Of a stretch of DNA of 64,000 nt, positions 44,269-54,079 are shown piece by piece; positions within the stretch are counted from its first letter, which is position 1, and each line of letters begins with the position of its first letter. The notes beneath the pieces were generated by a model. It saw nothing but the letters and a program-made list of their open reading frames with translations. It did not search any database and was not told the DNA's origin. The stretch comes from Bradyrhizobium arachidis (GTDB lineage: Bacteria > Pseudomonadota > Alphaproteobacteria > Rhizobiales > Xanthobacteraceae), in contig NZ_CP030050.1 in assembly GCF_015291705.1 (NCBI RefSeq), positions 4,402,001 to 4,466,000 of the forward strand, given 5' to 3'. The translations under genes and the position numbers were made by a program.

Positions 44269-45025
44269 GGCGCGCGGAATCACCAAGGCGTTCGGCAGCT
44301 TCAAGGCGGTGGACGATGCCTCCGTCACGCTGGAGCAGGGCGACATTCTCGGCCTGATCGGCCCGAACGGTGCCGGAAAATCCACCTTCTTCAACTGCCT
44401 CACCGGCGACCTCGCGGCCACCTCCGGCCGCGTCCTGTTCGCGGGGAGCGACATCACCGACTTCACGCCGGAGCAGCGCGCCGGCCTCGGTCTTGCCCGC
44501 ACCTTCCAGGTGCCGCAGACGTTCGAGGGCATGACGGTGCTCGAGAACGTCATGATCGGCGCGTTCCTCCGCACCTCGCATCGCAAGGAAGCCGAGTCCA
44601 AGGCGCGCGCCGTGCTGGAGCGCGTCGGCATGAGCCGTCTTGCGGATGCGCCGGCGCGCTCGCTCGGCACCCCCGGCCGCAAGCGGCTGGAGATCGCCCG
44701 CGCGCTGGCAACCGAGCCGAAAGTGCTGCTGCTCGACGAGGCCATGGCCGGCCTCAACGCCAACGAGGTGAAGCTCGCGATCGATCTCGTCCGCGACATC
44801 CACCGCTCCGGCATCACGCTCGTCATCGTCGAGCACATCATGGAAGTGATCATGTCGCTGGCGAGCCGCGTGATGGTGTTTCATCAGGGCAAGGAGATCG
44901 CCCGCGGCTCGCCGCGCGAGGTCACGTCGAACCCGGCGGTGATCGCGGCCTATCTCGGCACCCGCGCGGCCAAGGCCGCCGCCGGCCACACGCCGGTCGA
45001 GCTGATGGGCGGGCCGGACCTATGA
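44258..45025 (+). CDS. ABC ATPase (LivG-like) with a degenerate signature
   Basis: ATG 44258 has aaggga upstream and overlaps livM-like by 11 bases. The 255-residue ATPase has Walker A GPNGAGKSTFFN (about residue 37), Walker B LLLDEAMAGLN and the switch His in IVEHIMEV. The signature position reads SLGTPGRKRLEIARAL; the usual serine/glycine pair of LSxGQ is replaced by GTPG. A subfamily of LivG proteins shares this change as far as I recall. It energises import together with the LivF-like partner. Confidence 0.9.
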   Translation: MLLEARGITKAFGSFKAVDDASVTLEQGDILGLIGPNGAGKSTFFNCLTGDLAATSGRVLFAGSDITDFTPEQRAGLGLARTFQVPQTFEGMTVLENVMIGAFLRTSHRKEAESKARAVLERVGMSRLADAPARSLGTPGRKRLEIARALATEPKVLLLDEAMAGLNANEVKLAIDLVRDIHRSGITLVIVEHIMEVIMSLASRVMVFHQGKEIARGSPREVTSNPAVIAAYLGTRAAKAAAGHTPVELMGGPDL

Positions 45026-45741
45026 GCGGAGCACTTCTCAAGATCGAGCACCTCGAAGTGCGCTACGGCGACCTCATCGGCGTCTCCGACGTGTCGCTGG
45101 AGGTGCCGGAGGGGAGCGTCGTCGCGCTGCTCGGCTCCAACGGCGGTGGCAAGACCACGACGCTGAACGCGATCGCGGGCCTCATTCCCGTGCATTCCGG
45201 CAAGATCAGCTTTCGCGGCGAGGAGATCGCCGGCCAGAAGGCTTTTGCGATCGTGCGCAAGGGCCTCGCGCTCTCGCCGGAAGGCTGGCGCCTGTTCGTG
45301 CAGCAGAGCGTCGAAAACAACCTCGTGCTCGGCGCAACGCCGCTGCACGACAAGTCGCGCCAGGCCGCGCTGCTCGAACGCGTCTACGAGATCTTCCCGC
45401 GCCTGAAAGAGCGCCGCAACCAGCGCGCCGGCACCATGTCCGGCGGCGAGCGGCAGATGCTTGCGGTCGGCCGCGCGCTGATGAGTGATCCGAAGCTGTT
45501 GATGCTGGACGAGCCCTCGCTCGGCCTCGCGCCGGCGGTGGTCGAATCCATGTACGAAACCTTCGGCCGCCTGCATCGCGAGGGCCTCACCATCCTGCTC
45601 GCCGAGCAGTCGATCGAGCTCGCGCTGGAGGTCTCGGACTTTGCGACAGTGCTCCAGGTCGGCAAGAGCGTGCTGTCGGGCACGGCCGCTGCGCTCGCGG
45701 AAGACCCGCAGGTGCAGAAGGCCTATCTCGGCGTGGATTGA
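45022..45741 (+). CDS. ABC ATPase (LivF-like)
   Basis: The 239-residue protein has Walker A LLGSNGGGKTTTLNAI, a standard signature TMSGGERQMLAVGRAL, Walker B LLMLDEPSLGLAP and switch His/Gln LLAEQSIELALE. LivF-like proteins have this short length. Its start overlaps the stop of the LivG-like gene (ATGA 45022-45025), and it closes the five-gene importer operon. Two palindromic repeats follow and may end the transcript. Confidence 0.93.
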   Translation: MSGALLKIEHLEVRYGDLIGVSDVSLEVPEGSVVALLGSNGGGKTTTLNAIAGLIPVHSGKISFRGEEIAGQKAFAIVRKGLALSPEGWRLFVQQSVENNLVLGATPLHDKSRQAALLERVYEIFPRLKERRNQRAGTMSGGERQMLAVGRALMSDPKLLMLDEPSLGLAPAVVESMYETFGRLHREGLTILLAEQSIELALEVSDFATVLQVGKSVLSGTAAALAEDPQVQKAYLGVD

Positions 45742-45758
45742 GCGATCTCAGCCCTGAA

Positions 45759-45803
45759 GCATGATCCGGAAAAGTGCGCAGCGGTTTTCCGAAAAGAACA
45801 TGC
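45759..45803. repeat. GCATGATCCGGA palindrome, copy 2
   Basis: gcatgatccggaaaag and cttttCGG-type cgaaaagaacatgc pair imperfectly. It is a relative of the element at 12737-12783 and lies right after the LivF-like gene, next to the second element at 45816. Confidence 0.7.
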
Positions 45804-45815
45804 GCAAACAACAAG

Positions 45816-45858
45816 CTAAAGCGCGATGACGCTCCATCCTGATCTCATCGCGCTTTAG
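45816..45858. repeat. 43-bp palindromic element, copy 2
   Basis: ctaaagcgcgatga and tcatcgcgctttag pair around acgctccatcctgatc-type centre. It is the reverse complement of the unit at 936-978 with about two changes. It lies between the convergent LivF-like and IalB-like genes, 12 bases after the other palindrome. Confidence 0.75.
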
Positions 45859-45867
45859 CGAATCCCG

Positions 45868-46440
45868 TTATTTGATCTTGTCGTAGGCCGCCGCGAAATC
45901 GTTCAGCGGCATCGGGATCGCGATGGTCTCCTTGGCCATGTTCTGGAAGGAGACCTTGAGCTGCTTGCCGGAGCGCAGGGCGGCGAGCAGGTCGGCCGCG
46001 ATCGGCGTCGAGGCGTAGCAGCCGCGGTTCTCGCAGGTCTGGATCTGGAGGTCGAACGACTTGCCCTCGTCGACCTGGAGCTTGGCCCCGACAGGCAGGT
46101 TGAGGCCGAGCGGCAATTGCAGCAGCGCGATCGGCGTGCGGGTGTCGGGTGCGATGCGGATATTGACGAGGACGACGGTCTGGCCGGTCTTGGTTAGCAC
46201 CGCGTTCTGCTCCATCGCGCATTCGAGCGGTGCATCGCGGCTGGCGCTGGTGCAGCGGACGATCCAGCCCGGCTGTCCGGGGGAGCTTTCTGCCGGTTGC
46301 TGCGTCGGGGCAGGAGCGGGCTGTGCGGCGGCGGCCGGCGCGGGAGCTGCGTTCTTCTTGGCGCCTTGCTGGGCGTACGCGGCGCTGGTCGACAACAGGA
46401 CAGCAGCAGCGAGGGCGACAAGTCTGGATTGCATGAGCAT
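45868..46440 (-). CDS. IalB-like secreted protein (invasion-associated locus B family)
   Basis: ATG 46440 (or 46434) starts a 190-residue product; the longer frame lacks a binding site. A signal peptide covers about residues 1-24 (LVALAAAVLLSTSAAYA), then a Pro/Ala-rich linker (QPAPAPTQQPAESSP) and the IalB core: GWIVRCTSASRDAPLEC, RIAPDTRTPIALLQLPLG, LQIQTCENRGCYASTPIA. Four cysteines suggest two disulphides. Periplasmic; in Bartonella the homologue aids invasion, elsewhere a general envelope role. It lies 75 bases after the RND permease gene in the same direction. Confidence 0.88.
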   Translation of the reverse strand: MLMQSRLVALAAAVLLSTSAAYAQQGAKKNAAPAPAAAAQPAPAPTQQPAESSPGQPGWIVRCTSASRDAPLECAMEQNAVLTKTGQTVVLVNIRIAPDTRTPIALLQLPLGLNLPVGAKLQVDEGKSFDLQIQTCENRGCYASTPIAADLLAALRSGKQLKVSFQNMAKETIAIPMPLNDFAAAYDKIK

Positions 46441-46516
46441 GGCGAAACCGCGTTGGCGTGAACCGAGGGCCTCGCTGTAGCGTCGCGGGAGCCGCGGCGC
46501 AAGGCTGCTCGCAAGC

Positions 46517-49500
46517 CTACTCGGCGGCTTCCTTGACGGTGCCGTGCTCGTGCGCCTCGTGGCCTTCGCCGTCACCCGAACGGCCCCAGCCGGAGAACCA
46601 GTTGTTGAGCTCGTCGAGATAGAGATAGACGACAGGCGTCGTGAACAGTGTCAGCGCCTGGCTGACGATCAGGCCGCCGACCATGGCGTAGCCGAGCGGC
46701 TGGCGGATCTCGGCGCCGGTGCCGTGGCCGAGCATCAGGGGCACGCCGCCGAGCAATGCTGCCATCGTCGTCATCATGATCGGGCGGAAGCGGAGCAGCG
46801 CGGCCTGCCGGATCGATTCCTCCGGCGTCTTGTGCTCGTCGCGCTCGGCCGCGATGGCGAAGTCGACCATCATGATGCCGTTCTTCTTCACGATGCCGAT
46901 CAGAAGGATGATTCCGATCAAGGCGATGAGGCTGAAGTCGAAGCCTGCCGCCATCAGGATCGCGAGCGCGCCGACGCCGGCTGAGGGCAGGGTCGACAGA
47001 ATCGTGATCGGATGGATGTAGCTCTCGTAGAGGATGCCGAGGATCAGATAGACCACGACGAGCGCGGCGAGGATCAACAGCGGCACGGTGCCGAGCGATT
47101 GCTGGAACGCCTGCGCGGTGCCCTGGAAGCTCGAATTGAGCGTCGGCGGCGCGCCGAGATCGGCCATCGCCTTCTGCACGGCCTCGGTGGCCTGGCCGAG
47201 CGCAACGCCCTGGGCGAGGTTGAAGCTGATCGTGATCGCCGGGAACTGGCCCTGGTGGCTGATCGAGAGCGGGCGGACCGGATCGGTGGTCCAGGTCGCA
47301 AAGGTCGACAGCGGCACCTGGTCGCCGGTCAGCGGCGATTTCAGATAGAGCTTGTTCAGGCTGTCGAGGCTGCCCTGCATCTCCGGCAGGATCTCGAGGA
47401 TCACCTTGTAGGTGTTGAGCTGGGTGAAATACTGCGTCACCTGTCGCTGTCCGAACGCGTCATACAGCGTGTCGTCGATCAGCTGCGGCTGGATGCCGTA
47501 GCGCGAGGCGGTGTCGCGGTTGATCTTGAGCTGGACCGTGGTGCCCTGCGTCTGCTGGTCGGTCGCGACGTCGCGCAGCTGCGGCAGCGTCTGCATCTTG
47601 GCGAGGATCTTCGGCGCCCAGTCGTTGAGCTCGGCAAGATCGGCGTCCTGCAGGGTGAACTCGAACTGCGTACGCGTCGGCCGGCCGCCGAGACGCACGT
47701 CCTGCGCCGCCTGCATATAGAGGCGGGCGCCCGACACTTTCTCAAGCTTGGGACGCAGCCGGGCGATGATCTCCTGAGCCGATGCCTTGCGGTCGTTGCG
47801 CGGCTTCAGGGTGATGAACATGTTGCCGTTGTTGCCGGCGCGGCCGCTACCGCCGATGTTCATCGCGATCGTGGCGACGTCGGGGTCTTCCATTACGATC
47901 TTGCCGAGCTCGACCTGGCGCCGCTGCATCTCCTTGAACGAAATGTCCTGCGAGGCTTCCGAGGTCGCGGTGATCAGGCCGACGTCCTGCTGCGGGAAGA
48001 AGCCCTTCGGGATCAGCACAAAGAGGTAGACCGAGAGACCGAGCGTGGCGAAGAAGATCACGAGCGTGGTGCGCCGCCAGGCCAGCGCATGGTCGAGCCC
48101 ATATTCGTAGCCGCGCAGCATGGCGTCGAAGGCGCGCTCGCTCCACTGGTAGAACTTGCCGTGGGTCACCTCGCCATGGGCGCGCAGGAAGCGCGAGGCC
48201 ATCATCGGCGTCAGCGTCAGCGACACGAACATCGAGACGAAGATCGTCATCGCCAGCACGACGGCGAATTCGCGGAACAGGCGGCCGATGATGCCGCCCA
48301 TCAGGAGCAGCGGGATCAGCACCGCGACCAGCGAGATGCTGATCGACACGATGGTGAAGCCGATTTCCTTGGAACCGCGGAAGGCCGCCGCCATCGGCGA
48401 TTCGCCTTCCTCGATGTAGCGCGTGATGTTTTCCAGCATCACGATGGCGTCGTCGACGACGAATCCGACCGCGATGGTGAGCGCCATCAGCGACAGATTG
48501 TCGAGCGAATAGCCGGCCACCCACATCAGCGCGCAGGCGCCGAGTAGCGCCAGTGGAACCGTGATGGTGGGAATGACGGTCGCCCAGAAGCTGCGCAGGA
48601 AGATGAAGATGACCATGACCACGAGGGCAATGGTCAAGAGCAGCGTGAATTGCACGTCCTCGACCGCGGCGCGGATGGTGGTGGTGCGGTCGCTGATGAG
48701 CTCGATCTTGATCGCGGGCGGGATCGCCGCCACGAGCCGGGGCAGGGTTGCCTTGATCCGGTCGACGGTCTCGATGACGTTGGCACCCGGCTGCTTGAAG
48801 ATCACCAGGAACACGCCGCGCTTACCGTTGGCCCAGGCCGCCTGCTTGGCGTCCTCGGCGCCGCTGACCGCCTGGCCGATGTCGCGTATGCGCAATGGAC
48901 CGCCGTTGCGATAGGCGATGATGACGTCGTTCCAGTCCTTGGACTGGGTGAGCTGGTCGTTGGCGTAGATCGTGTAGGCGCGCTTCTCGCCGTCGATATT
49001 GCCCTTGGGGCTGTCGACCGTGGTGATCGCGATCTGGCTGCGCACGTCCTCCATCGACAGGCCCTTGGCCACCAGCTTTGCCGGATCGACCTGGATGCGG
49101 ATCGAGGGTTTCTGCTGGCCGCCGATGAAGACCTGGGCGACGCCCGAGAGCTGGCTGATCTGCTGGGCGAGCTGGGCGTCAACCGCGTCGCTGACACTGG
49201 TCAGGGGCAGCGTCTCGGACGTTGCCGACAGCAGCAGGATCGGCGCGTCGGCCGGGTTGACCTTGCGGTAGGTCGGCGGCGAGGGCAGGTTCTTCGGCAG
49301 CTGGCCGCTGGCGGCGTTGATCGCGCCCTGCACGTCGTTGGCGGCGCCGTCGATGCTGCGGTTGAGGTCGAACTGGATGGTGATCGAGGCGGTGCCGAGA
49401 TAACTCGTCGAGGTCATCTGGGCGATGCCTGGAATCTGCGCGAACTGGCGCTCCAGCGGCTGGGCCACCGACGAGGCCATGGTCTCGGGGCTGCCGCCCG

Positions 49501-49663
49501 GCAAATTGGCGGTGATCTGGATGGTCGGGAAGTCCACCTGCGGCAGCGGCGCGACCGGCAGCAGGGGGTAGGCGACAAGACCGACAAACAGAATGCCGGC
49601 CATCAGCAGCGAGGTGCCGATGGGATAACGGATGAAAGGTGCCGAAATCCCGCCCTCGGTCAT
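46517..49663 (-). CDS. RND efflux permease, MdtB/MdtC-like
   Basis: The 1048-residue protein has the RND layout with MTEGGISAPFIRYPIGTSLLMAGIL at the start, helix 4 proton-relay aspartates in GFVVDDAIVMLENITR (about residue 408) and the second half NWFSG terminus. The sequence is closest to the MdtB/MdtC type of drug/metabolite pump. It overlaps the adaptor gene by 4 bases (ATGA at 49660-49663). Only one permease is present, whereas MdtBC pumps usually use two, so the trimer may be homomeric. No TolC-like gene follows. Confidence 0.92.
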   Translation of the reverse strand: MTEGGISAPFIRYPIGTSLLMAGILFVGLVAYPLLPVAPLPQVDFPTIQITANLPGGSPETMASSVAQPLERQFAQIPGIAQMTSTSYLGTASITIQFDLNRSIDGAANDVQGAINAASGQLPKNLPSPPTYRKVNPADAPILLLSATSETLPLTSVSDAVDAQLAQQISQLSGVAQVFIGGQQKPSIRIQVDPAKLVAKGLSMEDVRSQIAITTVDSPKGNIDGEKRAYTIYANDQLTQSKDWNDVIIAYRNGGPLRIRDIGQAVSGAEDAKQAAWANGKRGVFLVIFKQPGANVIETVDRIKATLPRLVAAIPPAIKIELISDRTTTIRAAVEDVQFTLLLTIALVVMVIFIFLRSFWATVIPTITVPLALLGACALMWVAGYSLDNLSLMALTIAVGFVVDDAIVMLENITRYIEEGESPMAAAFRGSKEIGFTIVSISISLVAVLIPLLLMGGIIGRLFREFAVVLAMTIFVSMFVSLTLTPMMASRFLRAHGEVTHGKFYQWSERAFDAMLRGYEYGLDHALAWRRTTLVIFFATLGLSVYLFVLIPKGFFPQQDVGLITATSEASQDISFKEMQRRQVELGKIVMEDPDVATIAMNIGGSGRAGNNGNMFITLKPRNDRKASAQEIIARLRPKLEKVSGARLYMQAAQDVRLGGRPTRTQFEFTLQDADLAELNDWAPKILAKMQTLPQLRDVATDQQTQGTTVQLKINRDTASRYGIQPQLIDDTLYDAFGQRQVTQYFTQLNTYKVILEILPEMQGSLDSLNKLYLKSPLTGDQVPLSTFATWTTDPVRPLSISHQGQFPAITISFNLAQGVALGQATEAVQKAMADLGAPPTLNSSFQGTAQAFQQSLGTVPLLILAALVVVYLILGILYESYIHPITILSTLPSAGVGALAILMAAGFDFSLIALIGIILLIGIVKKNGIMMVDFAIAAERDEHKTPEESIRQAALLRFRPIMMTTMAALLGGVPLMLGHGTGAEIRQPLGYAMVGGLIVSQALTLFTTPVVYLYLDELNNWFSGWGRSGDGEGHEAHEHGTVKEAAE

Positions 49664-50832
49664 TCCTGTCGTACCTTGTTCTGGGCCGGATCCGAGCTCG
49701 CCACCGTCGTCGAGACGAGGCTTCCGGGCTGCACCTTGAATTGACCGCCGGTGATGACCTGCTGGCCGGGGCTCAAGCCTTCGTCAACGACCGAACGTCC
49801 GTCGATGCCGTAGCTGACCTTGATCTTGTGCACTTCGGCCTTGCTGTCCTGGTTGACGGTATAGGCGTAGAGGCCGTTGGTGGAGTGCTGAACCGCGTCA
49901 TCCGGGACCACGGTCGCATCCTTCAGGGTGCGGACCAAAAGGCGTGTCGACACCGACTGGCCCGGCCACAGCGCGTGGTCCTTGTTGTCGAACACCGCTT
50001 TGAGCCGAATAGTCCCGCTGCTCGTGTCGACCTGGTTGTTGATGACCGCGAGCTTGCCCTCGGCCAGCGTCTTCTTGCCGTCGGTCGTGAAGGCGATCAC
50101 CTTGAGCGCGCCGGCCTTCTGGCCCTCGCTGATATAGGGCAGCTGGTCCTCCGGCGCGGTGAAGATCACCGAGATCGGCTCGACCTGCGAGATCATGACG
50201 ATGCCGGTCTGCGAGGAGGCGTTGACGATGTTGCCGATGTCGACCTGGCGCAGGCCCGCGACGCCGGTGAACGGTGACTTGACCTGCGTGTAGTCGAGCT
50301 GGGTCTGGGCGTTGGCGATCGCGGCCTCGTCGGCGGCGATCTGCGCGGTGAGTTGGGCGACGGTGGAACGCTGGGTGTCGACGCGCTGCGCGGTCGCGAA
50401 TTCGCCGAGCTTCATGGCGCGCTGGAGCTCGAGATTGGCGTTGGCGAGATTAGCCTCGTCCTGCGCTTTCTTGGCCTTAGCCTGGTCGAGCGCGGCTTGA
50501 TAGGGACGGGGATCGATCGAGATCAGAAGGTCGCCTTCCTTGACGATCTGGCCCTCTTTGAACTCGAGCTTGTCGATCTGGCCGTCGACCCGGGTGCGGA
50601 CCTGGACGGTGTTGAAACCCTGGACCGTGCCGAGACCGGTCAGATAGACCGGGAAATCGGCCTTCTGGACCGGCGCGACGCTGACGGGAACGGCGGGCGC
50701 GCGCGGCGGACCTTTCTGCGCTGTCTGGGCTTTTCCGGCGTCGGGCGAGCCGTATTTCTGCCAACCATAGTAACCCGCGGAGGCCACGGCCGCGATGATC
50801 AGAATCCAGAGGATCGGCCGGGACTTTTGCAT
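49660..50832 (-). CDS. RND periplasmic adaptor, MdtA-like
   Basis: ATG 50832 gives 390 residues (an upstream in-frame extension lacks a binding site). It has an N-terminal membrane anchor (about 5-25, ILWILIIAAVASAGYYGW), barrel-sandwich halves (YLTGLGTVQGFNTVQVRTRV; KEGDLLISIDPRPYQAAL), a helical hairpin (about 110-165) and the C-terminal barrel GLRQVDIGNIVNASSQTG. It joins the MdtB-like permease to an outer membrane channel. A GAGACG site precedes the start. A promoter-like TTTACA-N15-TATTAT occurs about 60 bases upstream on the same strand. Confidence 0.91.
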   Translation of the reverse strand: MQKSRPILWILIIAAVASAGYYGWQKYGSPDAGKAQTAQKGPPRAPAVPVSVAPVQKADFPVYLTGLGTVQGFNTVQVRTRVDGQIDKLEFKEGQIVKEGDLLISIDPRPYQAALDQAKAKKAQDEANLANANLELQRAMKLGEFATAQRVDTQRSTVAQLTAQIAADEAAIANAQTQLDYTQVKSPFTGVAGLRQVDIGNIVNASSQTGIVMISQVEPISVIFTAPEDQLPYISEGQKAGALKVIAFTTDGKKTLAEGKLAVINNQVDTSSGTIRLKAVFDNKDHALWPGQSVSTRLLVRTLKDATVVPDDAVQHSTNGLYAYTVNQDSKAEVHKIKVSYGIDGRSVVDEGLSPGQQVITGGQFKVQPGSLVSTTVASSDPAQNKVRQE

Positions 50833-51206
50833 ATCGTCTCGTGTCGGCTCTTGTGCCCTATTTAAACGAATTATGGGGCAATCGTAGGGTTCCAGCGCGC
50901 TTGTATAATACACGCCAAGTTCCAGTGTAAACAGCACTATCGGTGCAGAATCCTAAACAATTGGAAAGCTTTGCACGGCTTAGGCAGCACCGTGGCACTA
51001 CGGTGTGCAGTGCTGCATTTTCCCTGAGAACGATCAGCGTGCAAACTTTGTGCAATGCTCGGACATGGTGTGGACGAGAGCAGCATGGGACGGGTGGAAG
51101 TCCGGCGCAGCCGAACCCAAGAACGGTTCTAAATCCCGCGCAGACCGTTTCGGTTGTCAGGAAAATCGGCATCGTCCATATCGGCGCCGCCACAAGGGAG
51201 CGCAGG
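50833..51206. other. Intergenic region upstream of the MdtA-like gene
   Basis: The 374 bases hold the promoter of the pump operon. On the minus strand TTTACA (50918-50925 region) and TATTAT (near 50903-50908) form a plausible but short-spaced sigma-70 pair. A weak GCACT/AGTGC inverted repeat lies at 50995-51013. On the plus strand the segment near 51120-51200 serves the small gene at 51207. No other ORF with a binding site was found. Confidence 0.35.
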
Positions 51207-51446
51207 ATGGACGAATTGAACGGCAAGCTGATCGCGTGTCAGATCTTGATCACGGGGTTGATCGCGCGAGTCGCCAACGAACAGCGCGATCCCTTGCGCT
51301 TCCTCACCGACTTCCGCGACGAGATCAAAGCCGTCGTTAATGGCGTCAACATCGCCGGGCTGGACAACACCGATCGTGTCCGCGCGATCGCGCAGAAAAA
51401 CGTCGACGAATTGTTCTCGCTGATGAAGCCGCCGAGCAGCGACTGA
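51207..51446 (+). CDS. Small conserved hypothetical protein, 79 aa
   Basis: ATG 51207 is preceded by agggagcgcagg, so the longer frame from 50943 is not used. The 79-residue product is helical: MDELNGKLIACQILITGLIA, VANEQRDPLRFLTDFRDEIK, then VRAIAQKNVDELFSLMKPPS. It is a soluble protein without signal peptide; a helix at about residues 8-24 is only mildly hydrophobic. I know no family. It is about 210 bases before the receptor gene but is not clearly part of its iron-regulated unit. Confidence 0.55.
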   Translation: MDELNGKLIACQILITGLIARVANEQRDPLRFLTDFRDEIKAVVNGVNIAGLDNTDRVRAIAQKNVDELFSLMKPPSSD

Positions 51447-51490
51447 AGCCGTGTGCGCGATGCCGATCGCGACGTGCTTTTCGCGCTTGT

Positions 51491-51552
51491 TTTAGAACGA
51501 GTCCAATCTCTGTTTAGAACCGTTTCAAACTACAGTTTAGAATCGTTTTGAT
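51491..51552. promoter_or_regulatory. Triple TTTAGAA boxes, Irr/ICE-like iron control element
   Basis: Three directly repeated sites are spaced 22-23 bases apart: TTTAGAACGAGTCCAAT (51491-51507), TTTAGAACCGTTTCAAA (51513-51529) and TTTAGAATCGTTTTGAT (51536-51552). TTTAGAA is the half-site of the iron control element bound by Irr in rhizobia, and the 3' halves keep a partial complement (TTTCAAA against TTCTAAA). They lie 105 bases before the TonB-dependent receptor start. Binding is inferred. Confidence 0.6.
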
Positions 51553-51656
51553 CTTGACGTATTCAAGGGTTCTCGCGGCTTGCCCGCATTGACCCGCTAT
51601 TTTGCCGCCGATACCAACAGCCCATCGCTCGTCGAAGTGAGTGAGCGAACAAGAAG

Positions 51657-54077
51657 ATGGGGCGTGTTGTAATGGGGCAGGTGGTCGCACCGAAATCGCT
51701 GCGTTCGGTCGTAGCGTTCGACGCGGCGGATGAGAAGTCCGCGGGCATTTCCGGCAAGAAGGTCTCGGCGGTCGCGAGCCTGATCGCGGCGGCGACGGTG
51801 TCGACCGGCGCGGAAGCGCAGCAGTCGAACCTGCCGCCGGTCACCGTCGATGCTCCGGTTCAGCGTCCGCGTCCAGCGGCTTCGAAGCCCACGCCGGAGC
51901 AGGTCCGGGCGCGCAACGCGCTTCGCCGCGCCGCGCAGCGCCAGCAGGCGCAGCAGGCTGCCGCGCCCTCGGGCCCGGCCGGTGAAGTCGACCGGAATCC
52001 CTATGCCGATCCGGCGGCGCCCTACAAGGTCGACCATGTCCAGGCTTCGGGAAAATTTCCCGAACCGATGCTGAACACGCCGAAGACCATCACGGTGCTC
52101 AGCAAGGAAGTGCTCGAGGACAAGAACGCCACGACACTGAAGGAGATCGGGCGCTCGACCGCCGGCGTGACACTGGGCTCGGGAGAGGGCGGCAACGCGT
52201 TCGGCGATCGCTTCTTCATCCGCGGCTTCGACGCGCGCAACGACGTCTTCATCGACGGCATCCGCGATCCCGCGGTTTCCATCCGCGAGAACTTCTTCAC
52301 CGAGCAGATCGAGATTCTGCGCGGTCCTGCATCATCCTATGCCGGCCGCGGCACCGCCGGCGGCGCCATCAACATCGTCACCAAGCAGGCGGGCGACGTC
52401 AATTTCCAGCGCATGGATACCGAGTTCGGTACCGACAGGACCAAGCGCGTCACGATCGACGTCAACCAGGTCGTCGACCCGACGTTCTCGGTGCGCACCG
52501 GCGGCCTGTTCCAGGACGCCAACATTGCCGGACGCGACTACGTGACCGATAATCGCTGGGGTACGTTCCTCTCCACGAAGTATACCCCGACCAACGACAT
52601 CAAGATCACGACGAACTACGTCCACACCGATCTCAGCGGCCTGCCGGATTTCGGCGTGCCCTATTACAAGCAGGGCAACGTGCCGGTGACCTCGGCGGGC
52701 ATTCCGCGCGGGGTCTGGTACGGCTTCCTCAACCGCGACTTCCAGACCGCGCGCCAGGATTTCGGCACCGGCACGGTCGAGTACAAGGTCAACGAGGCCA
52801 TCACGCTGAGCAGCAAGGTGCGCGGCGAGCACTCGCTGCTGAACTATATCGGCACGCTGCCGCAGAATCCGATCACGACCAGCCTCAATCCGCTGCTCTG
52901 GACCACGACGGCGAGCGCACAGAGCCGCTACCAGGGGGTGGATGTGTGGGCCAACCAGAACGAGGCGACGTTCAAGCTCGACACCGGCGGGGTCAAGCAC
53001 ACGGCGGTGTTCGGCGTCGAATATACCAATGAGGACATTTCGATCGACCGTTACGCGGGTCTCTCGTCGGAACTCGCCGGCTCGCCCTTCACGAGCAGCG
53101 GGGCGATCTCGGGCGTCAACGTCTATTCTCCCCAGTACACTTATCTCTCCGGCTTCAGCTCGCCGTCGCTGACGGGCAATCCGACGCGCTATGGCGTCAA
53201 CACCAGCAGCGTCTACGTCATGGACACCGCGAACTGGCAGGACACGATCATCGTCAATGGCGGCGTGCGCTATGACGGTTACAGCCAGAGCTCGTCGACG
53301 AACACGGCCTACCTCAAGCAGAACAACGATCTCGTCAATTACAACGTCGGCGTGGTCTACAAGCCGATGTCGATCGGCAGCGTCTACGCGGCCTACGCGA
53401 CCTCGGCCAATCCGTTCGGGTCGGAGCTCGACGCGACCGCCACCGATTACGGTGGCGTTCCGGCCAACACGGCCATTTTGCTGGGCCCCGAGCGCAACAA
53501 GGCGGTCGAGGTCGGCACCAAGTGGGAGCTGGTGGATCGCCACCTGCTGGTCAGCGGTGCATTGTTCCAGACCACGAAGGACAACGCCCGCGAGACCGTC
53601 AACAACCTGCTGACTTCGGGCGCGGCCTACCGGATCCAGGGCATCGACATCGAGGCGGAAGGCAAGATCACGGATCGCTGGAGCATCTTCGGCGGCCTGG
53701 TGTTGATGCAGTCGAAGGTCACGCAGAGCGGCATCGCCTCCAACATCGGCCTGCAGCTTGCCAACATCGCCCACCAGTCGTTCAGCATGCTGACCAAGTA
53801 CAAGTTCGACGGCGGCTGGGAGCTCGGCGGGCAGGCGGTGTACCGCTCGAAGGTCTATGGCGGCACGTTCGCGGCCAACACCGGCAACGAGCTGCCGAGC
53901 TATTGGCGCTTCGACGCGTTCGTCGAGAAGAAGATCGACAAGAACTGGACCATGAAGTTCTACGCCCAGAACCTCACCAACAAGCTGTACTACGACACGC
54001 TCTATCGTAGCGCCGTGCCGTTCGTGGCGGTCGCGCCGGGCAGGGCATTCTACCTCGTGACAACGGCGAAGTTCTGA
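51657..54077 (+). CDS. TonB-dependent siderophore receptor (Fiu-type)
   Basis: The 806-residue protein has an unusual N-terminus: a signal-like segment (about 33-50, [20 protein letters not shown]), then an Arg/Pro/Ala-rich spacer, a TonB-dependent plug (about 130-270: [60 protein letters not shown]) and a 22-strand barrel ending in ATAKF. It imports ferric catecholate-type siderophores. ATG 51657 and ATG 51672 are both possible starts. It is followed by a PiuC-type dioxygenase and by ExbB, ExbD and TonB, making a complete iron uptake unit. Three iron-control boxes precede it. Confidence 0.92.
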   Translation: MGRVVMGQVVAPKSLRSVVAFDAADEKSAGISGKKVSAVASLIAAATVSTGAEAQQSNLPPVTVDAPVQRPRPAASKPTPEQVRARNALRRAAQRQQAQQAAAPSGPAGEVDRNPYADPAAPYKVDHVQASGKFPEPMLNTPKTITVLSKEVLEDKNATTLKEIGRSTAGVTLGSGEGGNAFGDRFFIRGFDARNDVFIDGIRDPAVSIRENFFTEQIEILRGPASSYAGRGTAGGAINIVTKQAGDVNFQRMDTEFGTDRTKRVTIDVNQVVDPTFSVRTGGLFQDANIAGRDYVTDNRWGTFLSTKYTPTNDIKITTNYVHTDLSGLPDFGVPYYKQGNVPVTSAGIPRGVWYGFLNRDFQTARQDFGTGTVEYKVNEAITLSSKVRGEHSLLNYIGTLPQNPITTSLNPLLWTTTASAQSRYQGVDVWANQNEATFKLDTGGVKHTAVFGVEYTNEDISIDRYAGLSSELAGSPFTSSGAISGVNVYSPQYTYLSGFSSPSLTGNPTRYGVNTSSVYVMDTANWQDTIIVNGGVRYDGYSQSSSTNTAYLKQNNDLVNYNVGVVYKPMSIGSVYAAYATSANPFGSELDATATDYGGVPANTAILLGPERNKAVEVGTKWELVDRHLLVSGALFQTTKDNARETVNNLLTSGAAYRIQGIDIEAEGKITDRWSIFGGLVLMQSKVTQSGIASNIGLQLANIAHQSFSMLTKYKFDGGWELGGQAVYRSKVYGGTFAANTGNELPSYWRFDAFVEKKIDKNWTMKFYAQNLTNKLYYDTLYRSAVPFVAVAPGRAFYLVTTAKF

Positions 54078-54079
54078 TC

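Noticed and set aside
47012..48547. 511-codon open frame opposite the MdtB-like permease
   Set aside because: Antisense shadow of a conserved RND gene, low complexity and no start signal.
52332..53774. 480-codon open frame opposite the receptor gene
   Set aside because: Antisense shadow; the receptor frame has clear family motifs.
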